A stretch of DNA of 64,000 bases from Chlorobium sp. (GTDB lineage: Bacteria > Bacteroidota > Chlorobiia > Chlorobiales > Chlorobiaceae), in the NCBI GenBank assembly GCA_005862225.1, contig SZXV01000002.1, positions 806,001 through 870,000 on the forward strand, read 5' to 3'. A program made the translations under genes and the position numbers. Positions 1-8,022 of the stretch are shown piece after piece (the stretch's first letter is position 1; each line of letters starts with the position of its first letter). The notes under the pieces are model-generated. The model did not search any database, was not told where the DNA came from, and saw nothing but the letters and a program-made list of their open reading frames with translations.

Positions 1-969
1 ATTATTCCTACATACAATGGTAGAGCTGATCTGGTACGTTTGCTGGACTCCCTTGAGAGTCAGACCGAACAGTTCGCTGTGTTCGTGGTCGATTCCAGCT
101 CGACGGATGGCTCTCAGGAACTTGCCAAAAAACGTGTGAATAAGGTCATCATTATTCCTGCAGATGATTTCAATCATGGAGGAACTCGGCAATTAGTGGT
201 CGACAAAAACCCTGGTTATGACATTTATGTTTTTCTTACTCAGGATACCTGCTTGGCGGATAATGGTGCCATAAAGCAAATTTTGGAACCATTTGCTGAT
301 CCTGAGGTTGGTGCTGTCTGTGGGCGGCAATTGCCACATCTGGATGCTACGCCTTTGGCTCAACATGCTCGGATGTTCAACTATCCGGATGGAGTGTGGA
401 TCAAGACGATGGATGACGTTGCCAGCTTTGGTATAAAGGCGGCCTTTATGTCGAACTCTTTTGCGGCTTACCGAGGAAAGACTTTAAGGGCTGTTGGTGG
501 GTTTCCGACACATGTTATCTTCGCCGAAGATATGTATGTTGCCGCAAAGATGCTGATGGGTGGCTGGAAAGTTGCCTATGCAGGAAATGCACAGTGTCGG
601 CACTCGCACAACTACACTGCGATGGATGAGTTCCGGCGCTATTTTGATATTGGTGTCTTTCATGACCGTGAATCCTGGATTCGCGAGAATTTCGGAGGCG
701 CTGGCGGCGAAGGAATGCGTTTTGTTAAATCGGAATTGAAGTTTCTCGGGCTCAGGCGTATTCTCTTGTGGCCCGCCGCTATCGTCCGTAATGTTGTAAA
801 GTTGGTCGGTTACAAGTTAGGGCAGCAGGAATCGATGCTGCCCATTAGGATCAAACGCAAACTTGGGATGCATCGCAGTTATTGGGATAGTCCATTTGCA
901 ATACAGGATACCAAAAAGGTTATTGGTGAGGCGGCGCAATCGCCACTTAAAACCTTGAATGATTCTTAA
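1..969 (+). CDS. Glycosyltransferase family 2, rhamnosyltransferase-like (5' partial)
   Basis: The frame is open from base 1. The first codons read IIPTYNGRADLV, the standard opening of a GT-A fold GT2 enzyme, so only a few N-terminal residues are missing and the TTG at 40 is not the real start. Visible motifs are VVDSSSTDGS (nucleotide-sugar binding), FNHGGTR, LTQDT and AEDMYVAAK (acidic catalytic region). The FNHGGTR/TQDT combination is typical of rhamnosyltransferases that build O-antigen or exopolysaccharide. It would act at the cytoplasmic face of the membrane. The Wzi-like gene follows after 39 bases, which fits an exopolysaccharide locus. The sugar donor cannot be read from sequence alone. 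Confidence 0.85.
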   Translation: MIPTYNGRADLVRLLDSLESQTEQFAVFVVDSSSTDGSQELAKKRVNKVIIIPADDFNHGGTRQLVVDKNPGYDIYVFLTQDTCLADNGAIKQILEPFADPEVGAVCGRQLPHLDATPLAQHARMFNYPDGVWIKTMDDVASFGIKAAFMSNSFAAYRGKTLRAVGGFPTHVIFAEDMYVAAKMLMGGWKVAYAGNAQCRHSHNYTAMDEFRRYFDIGVFHDRESWIRENFGGAGGEGMRFVKSELKFLGLRRILLWPAAIVRNVVKLVGYKLGQQESMLPIRIKRKLGMHRSYWDSPFAIQDTKKVIGEAAQSPLKTLNDS

Positions 970-1008
970 GAGAAACAATAACGGTGTTTTATTTAAGCAG
1001 GAACTACT

Positions 1009-2415
1009 ATGAAAAACCTCCCTACCATGTATATCCGTATTGTTCTTCTGCTTGCCGTGGCAATGTCGGCCTTTACCGCTCAGCATACCGCCAGAGCTGC
1101 CGACAAAAAACACTCGGAATGGTTGGACTCTCTGGTAGTTTCTACAGGAGCGATTTGGTCGACACAAGATAAGCAGACGTTCTGGCTACAGTCAAACCAG
1201 CACGGTCGATTTGGCAGAGAAGGAAATCTCTTTTTTAACCGTCTGCGCCTCGGTAAGCAAGATAACGATGAAAAGAAATTTGACTGGTCATACGGCCTCG
1301 ACCTAACAGGACGTTCCGGCAATGACTCGGATATTGCATGGACAGATGCTTATGCAGGCCTCAGATATAAAGACCTTAAACTAACTGTCGGGCGTAAATC
1401 GGAATTTTTCGGGCTTGCGGACTCCCTGCTTACAGCCGGGCCTGAGCTTTACAGCAGCAGGGCGCCAAACATTCCAAAAATTGCGTTGTCCACTAATGGT
1501 TTTGTTAATATATCGGAAGACTTTGCCATTAACGCATACCTTGCACACGGATGGCTGGGGGAAGAGCAGTACGTAAAAAACGCTTATCTGCATCAGAAGT
1601 TCTTCTATATGCGTTATGGCACCGAAAATACCTACGATGGAATCAACATCTATGCCGGTCTGCATCATGTTGTTGTCTGGGGAGGAACAGACAGGGTAAC
1701 TGGCTTCCGTTATCCGTCAGGCATCAATGATTTTGCTAAAATATTTTTCGGAAAAGCCGGAGGCAGTGATGCCTCATCAAATGACCAAGCCTATGCACTT
1801 GGCAACCATCTTGGCAGCATCGAGTATGCAATTCAGTTCAAGGGTTACGAACGCGATTGGTTTCTTTACGCTCAGACACTCTTTGAGGACAGCAGTGGCC
1901 TTGTTGGCGGAGGCCTTATCAAGCCCGGAGATTACCTGCTTGGCTTATCGCTCATCAATAAAGAACCTGATGCCACAATAAAGCGCATCAATCTTGAATA
2001 CCTCGATACCACCGGTGAGTCCATGAATTCGGATGGTTCCGGGAGTTATTTCAATCATGGCGAGTATTTTAGCGGCTGGACCTATGAGGGGTATGGCATC
2101 GGGCATCCATTTATAACATCTATTCCTGGCCAAGACTATCGCTGGTTTGCACAAAACTGGTTGAAGGGCGCAAATGTTGGCATGGCACTCGAATTCAGCG
2201 ATCTTGTTAATCCCACCATACGATTCGCATGGATCCGTCAAAAAGGAGTCATGTACGCTCCCCGCCCTGCGGAAGACACCTTTGCCTTTGCAATCAATAA
2301 CAGCAGCCGTATTGCCAGGAACTGGACATTCGAGCAGGCATTTTTCTTTGATGCGGGTAAAGCCATAGAGCCGAATGCAGCAATGCTCTTGAGTATAAGC
2401 AGATCGTTCTTTTGA
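1009..2415 (+). CDS. Capsule assembly Wzi family outer-membrane protein
   Basis: 468 residues. A signal peptide covers about residues 1-30, ending in TARA before ADKKH. The rest is rich in alternating aromatic and polar strands (WLQSNQHGRFG, YGLDLTGRSG, LKLTVGRKSEFFG) and ends in a terminal Phe (SISRSFF), as expected for an outer-membrane beta-barrel. The RLRLG and GRK..FFG patterns fit the Wzi family, which in Escherichia coli anchors group 1 capsule at the cell surface. The preceding glycosyltransferase supports a surface-polysaccharide role. The ATG at 1009 is preceded by AGGAAC. The family call is from recognition, not a search. Confidence 0.75.
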   Translation: MKNLPTMYIRIVLLLAVAMSAFTAQHTARAADKKHSEWLDSLVVSTGAIWSTQDKQTFWLQSNQHGRFGREGNLFFNRLRLGKQDNDEKKFDWSYGLDLTGRSGNDSDIAWTDAYAGLRYKDLKLTVGRKSEFFGLADSLLTAGPELYSSRAPNIPKIALSTNGFVNISEDFAINAYLAHGWLGEEQYVKNAYLHQKFFYMRYGTENTYDGINIYAGLHHVVVWGGTDRVTGFRYPSGINDFAKIFFGKAGGSDASSNDQAYALGNHLGSIEYAIQFKGYERDWFLYAQTLFEDSSGLVGGGLIKPGDYLLGLSLINKEPDATIKRINLEYLDTTGESMNSDGSGSYFNHGEYFSGWTYEGYGIGHPFITSIPGQDYRWFAQNWLKGANVGMALEFSDLVNPTIRFAWIRQKGVMYAPRPAEDTFAFAINNSSRIARNWTFEQAFFFDAGKAIEPNAAMLLSISRSFF

Positions 2416-2525
2416 GCCTATCGTGGGAGGTCATTTACAGTTTTCAAACGAACAAGGCAGGGATGCATTCAGGAAGCTATAGATCTTATCCTTTTCTCAG
2501 AGGTTCCTGAATACGCACGGGAACT

Positions 2526-3212
2526 TCAGAACCTGTAGGTAATACCTGCCGAAATAACCGGGTAGTATTTGAACGCATCAATTTCGTTTTTAATATTTTT
2601 TTCCTCTTGTCGCAAATTTTCTTGAAATGCAGGATCTGTAGCAACTGATCCTGTTGCTGCCATCGCAACATCTGGTTTACCCTGGAACGCTATCCCAAGA
2701 TCGAAAGAAAAGGATAGATGAGATTCTGCAGTAAATGGATTACCCCACCCAATCCCCACGTAAGGCGCGAACGTCCCGAATTTTACTTCACCGTTCAGCG
2801 TTCCCACCTGATCAGCCATATACACAACTCCTCCAATGTCATAACTGTCAGCCGGTTCAGCATTAGCATTATATTTATTATTGTTTATGATTACGCCCGA
2901 AGAAAACCGGAATCCAGAGCCGTCATCAAGTAGAAACCAGTCCAAAAGGACCGGAAGAGAGCGCAGGTTCAGGTTGTATGCAATCGGGAGCCCGCTTTTG
3001 TGTGTTGAAGCACCGTAACTGAATACATATACACCAGTCCTGAGGTTAAGGTCTGACGTGAGGCCAAGGGTTCCTTCAACTCCTGCGCCAAGGGTGCTCG
3101 CTTTTAATCCGCCAGCTATGTCTGCAGCGTTTGCGCTGGCTGGTGTAATAACGGCGGTACAGGCAAGCAATGAACATAACGTCGCAGTCCACTTGAAGAT
3201 GTTGAGAGGCAT
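2526..3212 (-). CDS. Small outer-membrane beta-barrel protein
   Basis: I place the start at 3212 (MPLNIFKW), giving 228 residues. A longer in-frame opening to 3545 would add about 111 low-complexity residues before an obvious signal peptide. The signal peptide spans about residues 1-30 (hydrophobic core CSLLACTAVIT, then SANA/AD). The mature part has alternating strands (GVEGTLGLTSDLNLRTGVYVF, APYVGIGWGNPF, SFDLGIAFQG) and ends in AGITYRF, a C-terminal Phe typical of proteins inserted by BAM. It looks like a pore-less 8-strand barrel of the OmpA/OmpW size class. It is convergent with the Wzi gene, 110 bases apart. The substrate or role is unknown. Confidence 0.65.
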   Translation of the reverse strand: MPLNIFKWTATLCSLLACTAVITPASANAADIAGGLKASTLGAGVEGTLGLTSDLNLRTGVYVFSYGASTHKSGLPIAYNLNLRSLPVLLDWFLLDDGSGFRFSSGVIINNNKYNANAEPADSYDIGGVVYMADQVGTLNGEVKFGTFAPYVGIGWGNPFTAESHLSFSFDLGIAFQGKPDVAMAATGSVATDPAFQENLRQEEKNIKNEIDAFKYYPVISAGITYRF

Positions 3213-3404
3213 AAGCGTTTTTTTTGAGTTATTAAAAAAATCAGTGTGAAAATGTACAAGATATTTCTTGTTCAAACAGTTTTTTTCTGTGATGTTACCT
3301 TTCTCTTTTGTGGCGGATTTCGAAATTTCATTGTTGCAGAAGCCGTCAAACAGATCGACTTTTCCGGGATTGCTAACGTAGCGCAAAAGCATGAACGAAC
3401 AATA

Positions 3405-3974
3405 ATGAAAAAAAACAATAACACGGATATGAGAAATATCAAGAATCGGGTGAATCTCTTTTTCATGACTCTTTTTTTCTGCCTTGTGTTGATTGATGCC
3501 GCTCAAGCAAAAGATGGTATTGAGACGGCAGGCGAAATATTGCACCTTGCTTTACCTGCCTCGGCTGCAGGGCTTACGTTGGTGTTTAAGGATCGGGAGG
3601 GTTTCGTGCAATTATCGGAGGCGGGTACGCTGACGCTTGGAGTCACGTATGGGATGAAATACGCTATTGATGTACGGCGTCCGAATGGTGGTGATCATTC
3701 GTTCCCGTCAGCGCATACATCAACCTCTTTCGCGACTGCTGAGTTTATTCGTGGACGGTACGGGTGGAGTTACGGGATACCTGCGTATGTTGTGGCTTCA
3801 TTTGTGGGGTACAGCCGGGTTAAGTCAAAACAGCATCATACGTGTGACGTGATTGCCGGAGCTGTTATTGGTATGGGCAGCGGTTATCTCTTTACAACAC
3901 CCTATAATGGCTGGCAAATTCAGCCGCTGGTTGGCAGTTCGTTTTATGGTATCGGTTTGAGTTGTGGATTTTGA
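3405..3974 (+). CDS. PAP2-family membrane phosphatase
   Basis: Start chosen at the ATG at 3405 (MKKNNNTD), giving 189 residues. The frame is open further upstream but reads as non-signal sequence. A signal or anchor segment lies at about residues 18-32. The three phosphatase motifs are present in order: KYAIDVRRP (about residue 85), PSAHT (about 101) and SRVKSKQHHTCD (about 137-148). These correspond to KX6RP, PSGH and SRX5HX3D. The family removes phosphate from undecaprenyl-PP, phosphatidate or related lipids at the membrane. Next to polysaccharide genes, lipid-carrier recycling is plausible but not shown. Confidence 0.8.
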   Translation: MKKNNNTDMRNIKNRVNLFFMTLFFCLVLIDAAQAKDGIETAGEILHLALPASAAGLTLVFKDREGFVQLSEAGTLTLGVTYGMKYAIDVRRPNGGDHSFPSAHTSTSFATAEFIRGRYGWSYGIPAYVVASFVGYSRVKSKQHHTCDVIAGAVIGMGSGYLFTTPYNGWQIQPLVGSSFYGIGLSCGF

Positions 3975-3999
3975 CTTTTTTATGAGAGGCTGTTGACTG

Positions 4000-4023
4000 T
4001 TATCATTATTTTGCAAATGATAA
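4000..4023. promoter_or_regulatory. Inverted repeat upstream of cysC
   Basis: Perfect 8-base arms TTATCATT (4000-4007) and AATGATAA (4016-4023) with an 8-base spacer. They are followed by a partly overlapping TGATAATCA. The AT-rich ATGATAATCA core resembles half-sites of a Fur-type box. The site lies about 130 bases upstream of the cysC start, in the only non-coding gap before that gene. Regulator identity is inference. Confidence 0.3.
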
Positions 4024-4151
4024 TCACTTTTTATTTGTGATGCCTACAGGCGCAAGCGTTCGAAAGGGGCTTTGGAGCTGGTTTCTCCGATGAGTAACGA
4101 TATTGTGGGGGCTGTAACTATTTTGGAAAACATCGATATACTGACTGTTCA

Positions 4152-4745
4152 ATGACTGAAAAACGTGAGGTCGTCTGGCATCAGGGGGAGGTGAGTTCTG
4201 CTGAGCGTCAAGCGTTGCCTGGATTTCGCCATCAACCCTTTGTCTTCTGGTTTACTGGTCTGTCAGGAGCAGGAAAGTCAACTATTGCCTTTGCACTGGA
4301 ACGACAGTTAATCAGTATGGGAATCGCCTGCTGTGTTCTTGACGGAGATAATATTCGGCATGGTTTGAACCGTGATCTTGGCTTTTCACCCCTTGACCGA
4401 AAAGAGAATATCCGTCGTGTGGCTGAAGTTGCCCGACTGATGATGCATGCCGGCCTGATAGTTATAACCTCTTTTATCTCGCCATTTCGGGATGATCGTT
4501 CCATGGCTCGTTCAATCATTGGAACAGAGCATTTTAGGGAGGTCTATCTGAATGCCTCTCTTGATGTCTGTGAAAGACGTGATATAAAAGGGCTTTACCG
4601 AAAAGCCCGATCGGGGGAGATTCCCGGTTTTACCGGTATCTCTTCCCCTTATGAACTCCCGGAAAATCCAGACATCACTATCGACACAAGTTTTCTCACT
4701 ATCGATTCCTGTGTCAAATCATTGCTTTCAAACGTAAGGTTATAA
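4152..4745 (+). CDS. cysC: Adenylylsulfate (APS) kinase
   Basis: 197 residues, the usual length for a stand-alone CysC. It phosphorylates adenylyl sulfate at the 3' position using ATP, making PAPS. The P-loop is GLSGAGKST (residues 36-44). The APS-binding segment DGDNIRHGLNRDLGF follows at about 63-77, and ERRDIKGLYRKARSGEIPGFTGI matches the family's lid and product site. No CysD/CysN lies beside it. PAPS can serve assimilation or act as sulfate donor for sulfotransferases, and two sulfotransferase genes lie at 8.0-9.6 kb. That functional link is inference. Confidence 0.93.
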   Translation: MTEKREVVWHQGEVSSAERQALPGFRHQPFVFWFTGLSGAGKSTIAFALERQLISMGIACCVLDGDNIRHGLNRDLGFSPLDRKENIRRVAEVARLMMHAGLIVITSFISPFRDDRSMARSIIGTEHFREVYLNASLDVCERRDIKGLYRKARSGEIPGFTGISSPYELPENPDITIDTSFLTIDSCVKSLLSNVRL

Positions 4746-5016
4746 GTTTGAGATTTTCGTGTCTGATGGCTAATTATTTTTCACCGTACCGAAAGGAATT
4801 GATGAGCTTGCCGCTACCGGTATTACCCTTCCTTTGATTATTGCAAAGAACATCAATGTCAGTCGCAAGAAAAAAGCTGACAAAAAGCGAATACAAATCT
4901 TTTAGTTGAATCGTAAACAACCACAAACATCAGCTCTTGCTGAGTTTCTTTGCAGAGGGATCCACTGTTCGAGCTTGGGAAGTAGAGAAAATGGGTCGAC
5001 CTCCCAAGCTCAACGA
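4746..5016. other. Decayed region with a serine-recombinase remnant
   Basis: No intact gene. At 4906-5020 two plus-strand frames together read TSALAEF, then TVRAWEVEKMGRPPKLNDQ. This matches the end of the catalytic domain of resolvase/invertase serine recombinases (LAEFER..RERT..G....A...GRPPKL) broken by a frameshift. A perfect 10-base inverted repeat (4971-4980 and 5002-5011, GAGCTTGGGA) sits in it. Upstream, an open stretch ends at 4905 with KKKADKKRIQIF; I do not recognise it. The remnant abuts the 3' end of precursor peptide A on the other strand. Confidence 0.5.
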
Positions 5017-5175
5017 TCAAATAAGACTACCAAGCGCCTCAACATCATCAGCCGTCACAATTTCCATAATAGCAGGGTCTTCTGTCCATTCACGCTTCTG
5101 TTGAATTTTTTCAATGTTTTCAGCATGTTGCTGGGAAGGATCAATGGCATTTGTCATATATCTTTTCGATATCAT
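5017..5175 (-). CDS. RiPP precursor peptide A (leader conserved, core doubtful)
   Basis: 52 residues, read directly from the minus strand. It starts MISKRYMTNAID and contains SQQHAENIEKIQQKREWTEDP. The shared leader signature with precursor B (9635-9820) is M-x-SK...I..SQQHAE....QKREW..DP. A strong ribosome-binding site, AAGGAG, lies 7 bases before the ATG. The start overlaps, out of frame, the 3' end of an HPr-kinase-like remnant. The C-terminus (IVTADDVEALGSLI) has no Gly/Ala/Cys/Ser start with an acid 7-9 residues on, so a lasso ring is not obvious. The core may have been lost at the junction with the recombinase remnant. No known peptide is matched. Confidence 0.55.
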   Translation of the reverse strand: MISKRYMTNAIDPSQQHAENIEKIQQKREWTEDPAIMEIVTADDVEALGSLI

Positions 5176-5344
5176 CTTTAACTCCTTTGGTTTTTAATTC
5201 ACATTGAAATATTACGGAATAATTTGTGGTTTTCCCAAATGATGATGCAACAGAGGACCGATTGGCACACCGCATCCCAAGACCGAATGGGACTGTATAC
5301 GAGAATATGTAATAGCTTTCACCATATCTTCTTATGAAAATCAA
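5141..5344 (-). pseudogene. HPr-kinase-like 3' remnant 1
   Basis: A 67-codon minus-strand frame ends FGKTTNY...GVKDDIEKIYDKCH. It aligns with the C-terminus of the intact kinase at 10053-11027 (FGKIANF...AVTDDIENIYAEIH), and the preceding RCANRSSVASS corresponds to RTNRFHVAAQ. The Walker A part is absent, so it cannot be a kinase. Its last 11 codons overlap the start of precursor A in another frame, the same geometry as at the intact kinase gene. It is best explained as the surviving tail of a duplicated kinase gene. The cyclase gene diverges from this point. Confidence 0.6.
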
Positions 5345-7058
5345 CAGTCAAGTGAAATGGGATTATGTTTCACTTTTCTCATGCATCCAAAGTCCAGAAG
5401 AAATCCCGGTCGTTTGGGGTGCCAGGGATGATGCAACCGTCCGCACGCTCATAGATTTTCTGCTGATGCAGCCACAAAGGAGGAACCCTCCTGATTTTAA
5501 ATGGGCAGCAGCAACTCAACGTTCTGATGCTGCAGTTGTTGCTACGGCTTCGACTATGCTTGGCAGTGGTTTGTATTGGTCAATAGATCATGATACAGCC
5601 AGTCGACCGTACCTGCTGATAGGAGTGAGCCCCGGCGATGTTGTCTTGCGGCGAAAAGGGTTGACTACGCTTAATCACAGTTATATCAGGGAGTATCTGT
5701 CTGGAGAGCGAAGCGATCGAAAGACCCCATACAATGAGGTACACAGGATACCGGCAGGTGTTTTTGCCGTCTGGAGTTCGATCGATACTCCTCCTGAGGA
5801 GACCGAATGGAGCGGTCCGGATGTTTGGGCCGAACCGTATCTGGAAGGCCGAGATGCCAGGGAGTCATACCTCAACATATTTGATGCAACCATTGCCAGG
5901 CTCATCGATGGCAATGCACCCCTTGCGTCAATGTTATCTGGCGGACTGGATTCATCTTTCGTTGTTGCGACCCTGGCACGTATGACCACACCTGATCGCC
6001 CTGTTCATGCCTTTGTACATGCACCTCACCCTGATGCACGCCTCAGCGCTATTGGTAATTGTGACCCTGATGACAGTGCATTCGCAAAAAAAATGGAGAC
6101 AGCACATCCTGGTAGTGTAGTGGTGACAAAAGTCATAAACACCGATTTAGTGCAACCACAGGATGCTGCATTAAGGGCTGCACGGCGTTCCTGGTTACCG
6201 TCCTTCAATCCTGGGAATCAGATATGGATAGATGCCATTGCTGAACAGGCTGCCGCCATTGGTGCACCAATGCTTTTTTCGGGGCAAAAAGGAAACGCTG
6301 CGTTCAGCCATGAGCATAGCTATGCAGCTTCCTATTACTTGCAACACGGTCGTCTTGATCAACTGGCAAAGATGGTATTCTCCAGAGCGGATTCCAATAT
6401 TTCTGTTTATCAGTCCGCAAGAAAAAGAGTACTGGGACCACTGATCCGTCCATGGAGATCACAAAAAAACAATCCGAATGCTGAGTATAAAAAACTGATT
6501 GGGGCTCCTGATTCAGCCAAAGTCAACGGCAGCTCGCAATCACAGGGTCGTCGGTACTTCCTGGAGTGGCTTTCACAGTCATACAGCGCACTTTTGGCAG
6601 CAGATTGTCCGGCTGGTTGGATTGTGCCGGTTGCTGATCCTTTTACTGCGAGTGCGGTTTTAGCGCTGGCGGCCTCGATCACTCCTTACCAGTGGTTGCA
6701 AGGGCCATATCCGCGTGGGTATGCACGTTCATTAGGTGAAGGTCGGGTTCCTGACGAGATCAGGCTTCGCACACGTCGTGGTGGTCAGGCCTGGGACACC
6801 TGGTTTGTGATTCGTAATCAGCGGGAGCGATACCTTGATGAGTTGGAGCTTGTTCATCGAAGCCCGGGCCTTGGAGGGTGGGTCGACACGTCAGAAATGA
6901 AAAAAAGAGCGGAGCAGTGGCCTTGGGGGGAAATCCATGGGCCGAGTCAAATTGAAGTCATTGCTCTCGACAGGTTGTTATCGCTGGCTGCGTTTGCGCG
7001 CATGACAGAGGAGAGATTGAAAACGATTTGTATAACAGAACGTTCAACTTCGGGTTAA
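5334..7058 (+). CDS. Asparagine-synthetase-like lasso peptide cyclase (protein C)
   Basis: 574 residues. The C-terminal synthetase domain has the PP-loop SGGLDSS at about residue 202, which binds ATP. In lasso biosynthesis this activates the side chain of an Asp/Glu in the core so that the N-terminal amine can close a macrolactam. The N-terminal half resembles the class II glutaminase fold (HRIPAGVFAVW) but lacks the Cys2 nucleophile: the protein starts MKINSQ. That loss is normal for lasso cyclases and argues against a true asparagine synthetase. Its stop overlaps the next gene (TAATG). The RRE and protease partners are 4-7 kb away on the other strand, so the cluster is rearranged. Confidence 0.8.
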   Translation: MKINSQVKWDYVSLFSCIQSPEEIPVVWGARDDATVRTLIDFLLMQPQRRNPPDFKWAAATQRSDAAVVATASTMLGSGLYWSIDHDTASRPYLLIGVSPGDVVLRRKGLTTLNHSYIREYLSGERSDRKTPYNEVHRIPAGVFAVWSSIDTPPEETEWSGPDVWAEPYLEGRDARESYLNIFDATIARLIDGNAPLASMLSGGLDSSFVVATLARMTTPDRPVHAFVHAPHPDARLSAIGNCDPDDSAFAKKMETAHPGSVVVTKVINTDLVQPQDAALRAARRSWLPSFNPGNQIWIDAIAEQAAAIGAPMLFSGQKGNAAFSHEHSYAASYYLQHGRLDQLAKMVFSRADSNISVYQSARKRVLGPLIRPWRSQKNNPNAEYKKLIGAPDSAKVNGSSQSQGRRYFLEWLSQSYSALLAADCPAGWIVPVADPFTASAVLALAASITPYQWLQGPYPRGYARSLGEGRVPDEIRLRTRRGGQAWDTWFVIRNQRERYLDELELVHRSPGLGGWVDTSEMKKRAEQWPWGEIHGPSQIEVIALDRLLSLAAFARMTEERLKTICITERSTSG

Positions 7059-7981
7059 TGTGTATGCCGTTATTCCACCAATCTGATCCGATACCAGTGC
7101 CGGTTATGAGTGCATGTCCCAATCAGGAATTATTACAATTTCTTCGTTCTGACATGGAGGAATTTCTCAGACAGTATGAGGGGTTGGATGTCTTTTACTA
7201 TCACCAACTCGGCAATGCAGGGGACTCATTAATAGCCGCTGCAACGTATCAGGCTTTTTCTCGTTGTAACGTCAGGATTCAACATATTAGTCATATTACT
7301 CCTGTTGTTGATGGTTCTGTTGTATTTCTCGGGGGTGGTGGCAATTTTGTGCCACTTTACTACGATATCAGGATTGCTTTCAAAAAGTTACTCGGCCGGG
7401 CGGAGAAAATCATTCTTTTGCCCCATACTATCCGCCAAAATGAAGCTATACTGCGTAGGCTTGACGAAAGATGTATTTTGTTTTGCCGGGATGTAGAGAG
7501 TTTTGAACATGTACGGAAAGTAAATCCATTTCTTGATGTCAGGCTTGCTCATGACATGGCGTTTCATCTCGATGTTGATGAACTGCTGAACGATCAGAAA
7601 CTTATGAGAGCGGGCCGAGCTGTGTTGAACAATAAACTTCATGAGGCAGGGCTTTCAAAGGAAATAATTCAATCCTGGCCAAACATTAATATGTTGCGTA
7701 TGGATCGAGAGTCAATACAAAGCCATCCATTTACAGACGTGGATATTTCGACTCTCCTCGCTATCGGGGTTGACCCTCTGAATGCACCCATTGCTGCATG
7801 GTGTTTTCTCACGGGCATTAGCATTGCTCATTTCGTCTATACAGACCGACTGCATGTGGGTATCGCGGCAGCCTTACTGGGCAAAGAGTGTATCCTGAGC
7901 GATAATTCGTACGGCAAGAACCGTGCAGTTTATCGACACAGTCTCACAGGTTTTCCGACTTTGCTCTTCAAGGCCGAGTAG
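7058..7981 (+). CDS. Polysaccharide pyruvyl transferase family protein
   Basis: Start chosen at the ATG at 7058, whose first base is the last base of the cyclase stop (TAATG). This gives 307 residues and suggests translational coupling. Visible features are HQLGNAGDSLIAAATYQAF, a GGGGNF loop after VVFLGG, and a C-terminal YTDRLHVGIAAALLGK segment. All are typical of PF04230 enzymes, which transfer pyruvate from PEP onto sugar hydroxyls as a ketal. Coupling to a RiPP cyclase is unusual. It could decorate a sugar placed by the GT17-like enzyme of the same locus, or simply be a leftover surface-polysaccharide gene. Confidence 0.75.
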   Translation: MCMPLFHQSDPIPVPVMSACPNQELLQFLRSDMEEFLRQYEGLDVFYYHQLGNAGDSLIAAATYQAFSRCNVRIQHISHITPVVDGSVVFLGGGGNFVPLYYDIRIAFKKLLGRAEKIILLPHTIRQNEAILRRLDERCILFCRDVESFEHVRKVNPFLDVRLAHDMAFHLDVDELLNDQKLMRAGRAVLNNKLHEAGLSKEIIQSWPNINMLRMDRESIQSHPFTDVDISTLLAIGVDPLNAPIAAWCFLTGISIAHFVYTDRLHVGIAAALLGKECILSDNSYGKNRAVYRHSLTGFPTLLFKAE

Positions 7982-8022
7982 AAATCACCGATTTTTTTCA
8001 GGTGGCTCATGCTCCAATGCGC

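Noticed and set aside
3213-3545. N-terminal extension of the small beta-barrel protein
   Set aside because: Adds about 111 low-complexity residues before a clear signal peptide and overlaps the start of the PAP2 gene.
4780-4905. Open stretch ending KKKADKKRIQIF
   Set aside because: No start codon with a ribosome-binding site and no family resemblance. Probably the tail of a lost gene; noted in the region entry only.
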